Assembly: GCA_942492375.1 (NCBI GenBank)
Contig: CALOEL010000014.1
Span: 751,239-815,238, forward strand
Reading direction: 5' to 3'
DNA length: 64,000 nucleotides
Origin: JAHEAO01 sp942492375
GTDB taxonomy: Bacteria > Pseudomonadota > Alphaproteobacteria > Rhodobacterales > Rhodobacteraceae
Shown: piece by piece, positions 57,341 to 64,000 of the stretch
Layout: each line of letters opens with the position of its first letter
Numbering within the stretch: position 1 is the stretch's first letter
The notes under the pieces: generated by a model
Seen by the model: the letters and a program-made list of their open reading frames with translations, nothing else
Database searches by the model: none
Told to the model about the DNA's origin: nothing
Translations under genes and position numbers: made by a program

Positions 57341-58654
57341 GAGTTGGGGGTTAAATATGAGCCTCAGTATACCCCATGTCCCATCCTTACTAAGCAAAGG
57401 TGTAACAAATACAGTATCTTGCGGAGGAAGCTGTGTACTAGCCTTAGAAATGATATCGGAACTGAAGCCAAGGACAAATCTAAAGTAGATGAAAGAGCAT
57501 CCGCTTCACCTCTGCATACACCTTCTATGGGTAATAAGACCAGTTTATCTCAATCTCCTATTGCCAGGTTCAGGGACTAAACTCTGAGAACTTCCTACCC
57601 AAAGGAAAAGCGTTCACTCCTTCTAAAATTCAAGGAAATCAACTCCTCAAAATACCATCAAAAATAAGAATCAACCAAGAAGAAAAACAGCAAAGACTAA
57701 CTAGTTAATAATGGCTCTGAGTTTGTGCAAACAGAAAGCAAGTTGATGCAAAGCAATTAGATACTGAAAAGACCCCAGAGAAGAGGAGAGTTATAAAGGA
57801 TTTGAGTTTAATTGGGGCATGTGGTTGAAGAGAAGCAAGCTGAAATCATTTTCTGTGAGAGAAGGGACTGTTAACCTTAAACCAGCAACTGACCCAAGAC
57901 TCCATGTTCTAAAATTCACCTCAAGTCTTTGCCCTAGCTACTCCAGAAGTATAGTTCTTTCATCTACACAATATGAAATTAGGAAGAGCTGGAGCTACAA
58001 ATCTCAAGTTCCTCAAATTGTCTAGAAAACTCTATGGTGGAGAAAAGGCAAGCGCAGCAAGATTTGCAGATGTCTAATTCACATATAGACAGATTAGATG
58101 GAACACTGAGAGATGTACAGAGGAAATTCCAAGAAGGTTAATGCTAAGAAGGAACTAGAGAGGTAGGACTCTTGAGACAGGAGTTAAACATACTGAAGAG
58201 TACTAAAGACAAAAAAGACAAAGACTGTGTAGGGACAAGAGCTTTTGCAGGAATAACAATAGCCTAAAGATGCAACTGGATGATAAGGAGTAGTCAGACC
58301 CAGTGGGTGCAAGGCAAGAGAATCTGGAGCTGAGAGAGAGCTAGAAGAGTACGTGAGCAGAAGAAGGAGCTTCTTCAGAAACTGAAAAGGGCCCTCAGCA
58401 GCAAGGCTAGTCTTTGTGTTGAAAACCTTGGCGATCATGTCACATCAATTCTACCACGAATACTCTAAATCCCCTTCCTCGAGCCATCCCACTTCTCAAG
58501 TCTCTGTACATGATTCTCCTAAAACTATCACGAATATCCTTTCCGAAAAAACACTGAAAGAAGCTGGGAGCCTGGTAGCTCTAGGAATGACACACCTTTA
58601 ATAGGTTAAAGCTGACTTTCCTGGTCTAGAATAGAAAGCTACTCACCTCCTGGT
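57341..58654. other. Eukaryote-like DNA without a recognised gene
   Basis: AT-richer sequence with frequent stops in all frames. Some stretches read as hydrophilic, coiled-coil-like protein on the plus strand, for example SNSHIDRLDGTLRDVQRKFQ near 58,070 and SSSHPTSQVSVHDSPKTI near 58,480, in different frames. They may be parts of the same gene as the next entry. No family is recognised. Confidence 0.4.
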
Positions 58655-59215
58655 ATGGACCCAAGCTCAATCCGGGAGGATAGCATCGACTTTTCCTCCA
58701 ACCCGCCTACATTCCGAGAAGTGTCGGTTGTCCTTACTTCAGCAAGGAATAAGGAGAACCAAGATTTTGCTGATATTTCAGATATCCGCTTAAAGCTAGC
58801 TAATTTGCAGAAAAAACAAGAGTATAATTGAACTGAAAATGAAAGATTGAGAAGTGTTCAACTGTAGCTTCTTAGGTTAATAACATAAAAAATTGACTTC
58901 TGCATGAGGCGAGGCTTCTCTATGATTGTTAACATATCATCGCGTTATTCAAAAGCCCAATGCAAGCTAACGTGATCATGGAAACAGCTGTCAAGGTCAA
59001 GCAAGAGATAGACACCCTGCAAGAGGAGCTACTGAATGCACAAGAAGCACAGGAAAGTACTAATAAGGTCTGGATATGCCAGTCTTCTCGAGCATCAGTG
59101 AGAACTTGCTGACACATTGAGGAAGGAGATGCCTCAGGAGGGAAGTGCTTGAGAACAGAATCAAGCTGAGGATAATCCTGGAGCAATTGTGTCATCTGCT
59201 GTGAATGGGATAGAC
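58655..59215 (+). pseudogene. Damaged coiled-coil protein of eukaryotic type
   Basis: From an ATG at 58,655 the frame encodes about 50 plausible residues (SSIREDSIDFSSNPPTFREV, then DISDIRLKLANLQKKQE) before the first stop. Later pieces in other frames read ETAVKVKQEIDTLQEELLNA and ADTLRKEMPQEG. The pieces look like one acidic coiled-coil protein broken by about five stops or shifts. No named family. Confidence 0.4.
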
Positions 59216-59227
59216 TAAATAGCCAGG

Positions 59228-59790
59228 TTATGCTAGTACTAATATAAACCAACTCAGGAAAAGGTAGAAGAGCAGGATAGGATACACCGCCAGCGCCTTC
59301 CTGTCCTCAGGGACTAGCTCCCCTATGAACCCAAGCGAGGCTGTTTAAATGTTACAATAAGTCGACCAGGCCATCCCAAACCCTACTAACAGCAGCCGTA
59401 CAATAGAGGGGAACCCGAATATAGCCAATAGAATAGCGATTAGTATCATAGGGAATATGCAGTAGCCCATAATACTGATGCTTTGGAAGAAAGACCTACC
59501 TAGGATCTTACACTTCCTCCCAGTAGTAAGGTAACAATGTAATCATAACTGCACCTACAGTGATCAGAGGAATACTACTGAGAACACAAAGGAAGCAGAG
59601 TCTCTATGTGAATCTCCCATGCTGAGAAGGTCAATGTCATGGCTAGGACTAAGGTAGCAGAGGGCCCCATAGATCCCATTCTCTTAATGATGCTTTGTCT
59701 ACGACTTGTCTGTTGGGTAATAGCATGTGCCATAGCCTACGCTGATCCGCTTTAAGTCTCTAGTCTGCCTGTATCCACAGTGGCAGCACA
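59228..59790 (-). pseudogene. Yip1-domain (YIPF6-like) Golgi membrane protein, damaged
   Basis: Read on the minus strand, pieces in order are LREWDLWGPSATLVLAM, a short divergent stretch with FVFSVVF and TVGAVMITL, then RSFFQSISIMGYCIFPMILI, SIVRLLLVGFGMAWST and DRKALAVYPILLFYLFLSWF, ending at a TAA at 59,228. This order and spacing (WDLWGPL.., FFQS.x.GYC.FP, RKALAVYPV..) match YIPF6-type Yip1 proteins of the eukaryotic early secretory pathway. There is one internal TAA in the last 110 codons and at least one frameshift upstream. No bacterial protein has this layout. Confidence 0.72.
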
Positions 59791-59944
59791 GGCTCCTCTC
59801 TAGGTGTTCTCACTTTCTGATGCTAGCCTGAGAAGTTCCTACAATAGATGACTTTGTTCATAACCAGATTGAGTCAAGTGTTTCCTGACACCTGCTAAGA
59901 CACACTGGAAGCTAGAAGAAAACTGAATTCAGTCCTTCAAGGCT

Positions 59945-60520
59945 CTGCAGCCGCCTTAAATCACACACTAGAGATATGGTCACTTGGGTACCAAGAGTTA
60001 GAAGGCGTTCGGCCAGTTCTCCTCTGTTGGTAGGCTAACAACTGAAAGCACTTCCCAGTCCTTCACCCAGATATAGTCTATAGCACGGGCGCTCTGCAGC
60101 TCTTCCTGAACTTGTAGGTGGTGTACTTTGCTCTCCCTCGCTGAATACCCTCGGTACACACTCTTTAAGCCCAAGCACTGAATCTTTTAAATTCTGATAA
60201 ACACCGAGGCCAGGTGTAGTCGTTAAAGTCCCCTGCTAGTACAATTGGCAAATGGCTATAGGTCTCCAAAGAGTATTTAGAATCTGCAAACTTTGGCTTA
60301 ACCGAATATGCTCATAGTGTGCTTTAGCCTTATGATGAGTAGCAGCTACACAAAACCTCTTGTTCAGTTCTTTATGATTGAATACATGCTACGACTACAA
60401 ATTTGAATTTTATTGGAGAAATGAACTACTCAAGGGTGTATCAATTCTAGCTTCTCAGTCTTATAGAATAAGTACGTGCCATTATCGTGCCACATAGGTT
60501 TCTTCTGAACACTCTCATGT
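59945..60520 (-). pseudogene. Nocturnin/CCR4-like exonuclease-endonuclease-phosphatase protein, damaged
   Basis: On the minus strand, in order but in shifting frames: QKKPMWHDNGTYLFYKTEKL, KRFCVAATHHKAKAHYEHIR, LPIVLAGDFND, VYQNLKDSVLGLKSVY, RAIDYIWVKDWEVLSVVSL, TEENWPNAF and YPSDHIS. These are the conserved EEP-family blocks, with the catalytic Asp/Asn of GDFN and the SDH triad His. The TEExxxPN..P..YPSDH ending is closest to nocturnin. About four frame breaks separate the blocks. Confidence 0.72.
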
Positions 60521-61229
60521 ACCCATGGGTTCATACAGTCACCCAGTCAGTTAGCAAAATGGCTGTCTCTTCAGGTAAAAGAAGATTGTGTCGTATAGTA
60601 TCAGCTTCATTGGATTAGTCTCCATCTGTGCTCCAGGATAAGTTTTCAGCAGTGACCTGAGGGTTCAATAGCTAATCGGTCTGAGAGAGTGTTCCACTGC
60701 ATGACTCGTAAGGAGTCATCTGCTGTTGCCGGTGATTTTCCAAATGCGGTTAAGTTGGTCTCTATGCATTTTTCAGGTTATATTATCGGAATCAGTAGAC
60801 TCTAGCTATTGTTCTAACTATTACATCCCTATCCTTAATAAAATAGCTATTATGGGGACTTGCAATTGCTATGGCACTACGGAAAAAAACTACAGGCATA
60901 GCGGTTGAAGACAGACAGAAGTTAGGCGGAGCCGATAAGCAAAACTCATATAATGAAGTTGTGATTGTTCCTGAGTATCGAAGGATATATTAAATTCAGA
61001 TGTGAGATGTGCAGAATTCTATTAGATTAGCTTCAGAGTAAAGAGGTGAAGCTGGACATGAATGGCCAGCTGGAATTTTCTGATGGTGAAGACTTTTCAG
61101 CTGTGGGCAAGGAAGTAATCTCAGAAGATGCCCTTCCACTCTAGCTCCTCTGGCCAGACTTACCATAACATTCTCCTCCCTATGACTCTGGAAAGACAGT
61201 CAAAAGATGGACTCTAGAAGCCTATGAAG
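60521..61229. other. Eukaryote-like DNA, no gene assigned
   Basis: The region between the nocturnin-like and MORN fragments. A plus-strand stretch near 61,040-61,130 (VKLDMNGQLEFSDGEDFSAV) may be the start of the MORN protein. No signal is strong enough to call. Confidence 0.35.
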
Positions 61230-61860
61230 TTAGTGGACGGTGAGTTTACATCGGGGAATGAAAATGTCCAGTATAGTGAGCTGTGAAAGGGTAGAGGCAA
61301 ATCATAAATGTAAATGGGTCTTACAGTGAAGGCCTTTGGAAGAACGGGAAGCTACACTACAAAGGCAGAGTAATCTTCTCTAATGGCGACTACTGCGAAG
61401 GCTCCTTCCATTTAGGTGTGAAAACAGGCACGGAAAATACGAAATATGAGACCAAGACTCAATACATTGGAGACTGTCCAAGGATACTACATGGTTTCGG
61501 ACACGAAACCTACATCGACCAATCTACATTTGAAGGAATGTAGGCCACTCTGGGCTTGGTGAATGGGTGGCTGTACTTGCACATGGATTGATGGAGCTTC
61601 TTATAAAGGGAATTTTAAAGATGATGTGATACATGGATTTGGGGTGTACTCTCTGGCAGGATGGGAGGGAGTAGAGGAGAATGTGTTACGGGAAAATGAA
61701 TGGGAAAGGGAAATTCAAGTATGCAGATGGAGGATTTATATGTCATTATGTGAATGATAAGAAAGAAGGCTAAGTGGCTCATATATGAATGACAATGGCA
61801 TGAAGGGGATTGGAAGAATGGGAAGCAAATATGGGGAGGAGTATATGGCTAATTTAGAGG
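61230..61860 (+). pseudogene. MORN-repeat protein, damaged
   Basis: Several MORN units (consensus YxGxWxxGxxHGxG) can be read across frames: SYSEGLWKNGKLHYKGRVIF, SNGDYCEGSFHLGVKTGT, YIGD..ILHGFGHETY, DGASYKGNFKDDVIHGFGVY, KMNGKGKFKYADGGF and VNDKKEG. Such repeats occur in eukaryotic membrane-associated and ciliary proteins. Stops at Trp positions (EWK appears as E-stop-K) and small indels break the frame at least five times. Confidence 0.7.
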
Positions 61861-62975
61861 GGCAAAGCTGTGTTGAGTTCCCAAGATGGGGCAAAAATCA
61901 TGAAATAGAAGAGAGCTCTAATCTAACATCTTCAGTTATCTCCGCTACTACTCCTCTTAGCTTTTAGAGATAGAGTCATTAATTTTAACTCAGCCACCTA
62001 ACCAGACCTGCTAGCTGTGGACATTACAGCAGTACTTGTTTTATTCTTGTCTTCAGCGGCCTGATGATACGAAGTGCATGTGAATGCGGGCTCTGGGGTA
62101 GTGGGCTCTTTCTCTGTGTCTGGGAAATCGTGTATGTATTAATTTGAATTCTCTCATCATGATTGGGTCTCCTTCCTTTGGCTCTTGAAGCAGCTGCAGC
62201 ATTTTCCATCTTTAAAGATTCCTATCAGTTGGATTTCCCTTTAGTCTCTTAAGCTAGGGTTTCCTATATAAAGCGGCAATGGAAACTGCCTAATCAGTTG
62301 GACACCAGTTCAGTTACAAGCTGGGTTTAGCCACTTCATGACAACTCTACCTCTCTCGGTAAGGTGGCAGCCAACAAAGGATTTTCTGGAAGTCTGAAGG
62401 CATAATCTTGTGTCATCCCAAACCTAATGCAAACTAAATGCACAGTGAACTAAAGAGCCTAATCTTAAGGACTTGTCTCAGGTTTTCTTTGAGAGTCACA
62501 TACCTAGCCCATCCTCACAGCAGTTTGACCTTGACCTATAAAGCCAAACAATAAAGGATGGGGAATTTGTAGGAATTTGAAGTGTCTTTTCTACCATGAC
62601 CAGGCAGACTGAGATGGAACTATGAGAAGCATAAGTATGTTAGAAAGCTCTGGCTGATACATGACTAGAGATGGTAGGTGGCATATCCAGGTAATGCAAA
62701 TATCGGTGATAACTGCTGGCATGCACACAGTCAAGTTGGAGATTGATTGGCCATCCTAGTATAAGGCAAGCGATAACCCTGCCTTGATGGCACTCATGTC
62801 CTAGGCGTATATCTGCCACTGTATCCACTGTCCAGACAGAAGCCCATGCCCTCCATCCTGCATTAAACAGCACAGAGATGCTTACAGCTGTCATGGAAGA
62901 ATTCACCTAAAAAGGTATTAGAAACTGCAAAAGACAGAAGATGAGCACACATGAGTCACAGATCTCTTATATCAA
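61861..62975. other. Eukaryote-like DNA, no gene assigned
   Basis: About 1.1 kb of AT-rich sequence with no recognised domain. A Cys/His-rich plus-strand stretch near 62,810-62,900 (HCPDRSPCPPSCIKQHRDAY) could be a zinc-binding segment belonging to the RING protein that follows. Confidence 0.35.
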
Positions 62976-63143
62976 ATGGAATCCCTTCTATCCAATGCTA
63001 AACACAAGCTCTTGTGCCCACAATGCCTTAATACTGAGATCGCTTATGTGATCAGTACCTGCGGACATGCATTCTGTGGAGAGTGTATCTCTGCTCAGTT
63101 CAAAATGAGAAAATGCTGGAGATGTAGAGGGAGCCTCTCATGA
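62976..63143 (+). CDS. RING-finger (C3HC4) fragment of eukaryotic type
   Basis: A 55-residue open frame from ATG to TGA. It holds a full C3HC4 RING: CPQC, then CGHAFCGEC, then CWRC, with standard spacings (C14, C17, C29, H31, C34, C37, C48, C51). RING fingers bind E2 ubiquitin-conjugating enzymes. A TGA lies 18 bases upstream in the same frame and Cys/His-rich sequence further up, so the true protein is probably larger and broken. Confidence 0.65.
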   Translation: MESLLSNAKHKLLCPQCLNTEIAYVISTCGHAFCGECISAQFKMRKCWRCRGSLS

Positions 63144-64000
63144 ACTACACCCACCCCAAATTATGAGGAGTTTGGCGGTAATTAGTATCTAATTTACTGC
63201 GGTGCTATAAAAATATATAAGACTTGAGGCGACAAAACTAGAATCTGCCATGTTAGTTGCTATTCTTAATGTCAGCAAAGCTTCTTAAAAGCAGATCCCA
63301 GCATAGCCTTAGATCCAGCAACAGACACTTTCCTTCTGCTCACTCTAAGAAGTCAACCTGCACCAACCAATGTGTCGAACTATTCACGTTCCTTGATTCA
63401 ATAACTCTCAAGACAAATCAATGTTACTATTTGCTAAGAAGTAATTTGTATACAGTCAGAGAAAGCATGAGATTGTGGCTTGTTTGGATGATCTGGAAGA
63501 GGGAGATGTTAAAGCTTTAGGAAGTGTTCTGCCAAAGGCGAAGAGGTGACAAGGGTATTTGTTATAAAAAGGTTTGAGGAAGTGGCACTAAACCCAGGGC
63601 TACCTTTGTACCCAGCCACCAAACTACTCCAACAGAAAGCGCCCCACACCCACAGAAACGAGCATACAACCTACCAAATCCAATCGATAAAAGGCAAGAG
63701 CGAGATCCACAAGGACCCAGGTACTGTCTGCATCTCTAGAAACACAAGACATACATCTAAAATCATACAGGGACTACTAAAAAAAAAAAACTTGAAGCTG
63801 GCAGTTTTATTACTGACTCCATGCTCTAGTAGGACTAAAGATCAGTAAAGAAAGCTGACTGGCTTTTGGTATGACTGTTTTGTTTACTGGACTGGAGTGT
63901 CTTAGCATTAACTATTGCAAAATGACTGATGCCAAATTTTACAATTTAACTACAGCCTGATGCAGATGGAGTAATACGTAATTGAAACGGGGGCTATTAA
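63144..64000. other. Eukaryote-like DNA, no gene assigned
   Basis: AT-rich sequence to the window end. It contains a run of 12 A at about 63,779-63,790 and an open plus-strand stretch of about 100 codons at 63,546-63,848 (with RFEEVALNPGLPLYPATKLL) that matches no family I know. Confidence 0.35.

Noticed and set aside
62976..63143. Alternative genetic code in the eukaryote-like tail
   Set aside because: The RING frame uses TGA as a normal-looking stop, and elsewhere all three stop codons plus frameshifts interrupt homology, so no single reassignment explains it.
57273..64000. Genuine transfer of eukaryotic DNA into a bacterial chromosome
   Set aside because: It would have destroyed atpD and the end of the atp operon, and all inserted genes are broken in the manner of sequence error.

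Overview
The first 57.27 kb is a GC-rich alphaproteobacterial chromosome segment, most likely from the Rhodobacteraceae (Roseobacter/Rhodobacter group). The signs are a five-gene atp operon opening atpH-atpA-atpG-atpD, a short-form hisG paired with hisZ, an adenosylcobalamin-dependent nrdJ, homospermidine synthase next to hisC and tyrC, Hint-domain proteins, DUF2125, DUF1489, DUF938 and a GcvT-fused dimethylglycine dehydrogenase-like enzyme. The last ~6.7 kb (57,273-64,000) is something else: AT-richer DNA that resembles a compact eukaryotic (protist-like) genome and carries damaged pieces of a Yip1/YIPF6-like protein, a nocturnin/CCR4-like exonuclease-endonuclease-phosphatase protein, a MORN-repeat protein, a RING finger and a coiled-coil protein. 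The junction cuts atpD after about 368 codons, so the window is best read as a chimeric assembly or chimeric read.

Layout. 1-7.9 kb is an accessory-looking stretch: a small secreted protein, an SH3 protein, a D-2-hydroxyacid dehydrogenase whose 3' end is repeated twice more downstream, a LysR regulator, a DUF481 outer-membrane protein, a broken KAP-type P-loop NTPase in AT-rich DNA, and a lipase. 7.9-15 kb holds panB-panC, the dimethylglycine dehydrogenase-like enzyme, a DUF938 methyltransferase, a Hint protein and a DAO-family oxidase. 15-24.4 kb is one long minus-strand operon for purine/nucleoside uptake (BMP binding protein, two permeases, double ATPase) and xanthine dehydrogenase (xdhABC). 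24.6-32.4 kb holds dnaE, slyX, hisS-hisZ-hisG and a HAD hydrolase. 32.4-37.6 kb has DUF1489, an interrupted tRNA gene, a heavily frameshifted nrdJ, a second Hint protein and rpsD. 37.7-44.8 kb is hss-hisC-tyrC-extensin, then a YcaQ-family gene, DUF2125 and chaC. 44.9-52.9 kb has a MotA/ExbB-like plus MotB/OmpA-like stator pair, a GNAT protein, clpA, gloB and a methyltransferase. 53.2-57.27 kb is the atp operon.

How the genes work together. The 15-24 kb operon should import purine nucleosides or bases and oxidise hypoxanthine/xanthine. hisS, hisZ, hisG and hisC serve histidine biosynthesis and charging. panB and panC make pantothenate. The stator-like pair has the proton-carrying Asp and ion-channel layout of a proton-driven motor, but no Zorya effector genes or flagellar genes are nearby.

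Sequence quality matters here. xdhB has a single-base homopolymer shift, hss has about three shifts, and nrdJ has about five shifts plus a foreign-looking insert. The eukaryote-like tail has stops and frameshifts throughout while still encoding recognisable protein segments, which fits unpolished long-read sequence at least as well as it fits decayed pseudogenes. The leads most worth following in the bacterial part are the thrice-repeated dehydrogenase 3' end (a possible integration hotspot), the tRNA whose anticodon loop carries an exact 35-nt insertion, and the low-GC patch inside hisS.
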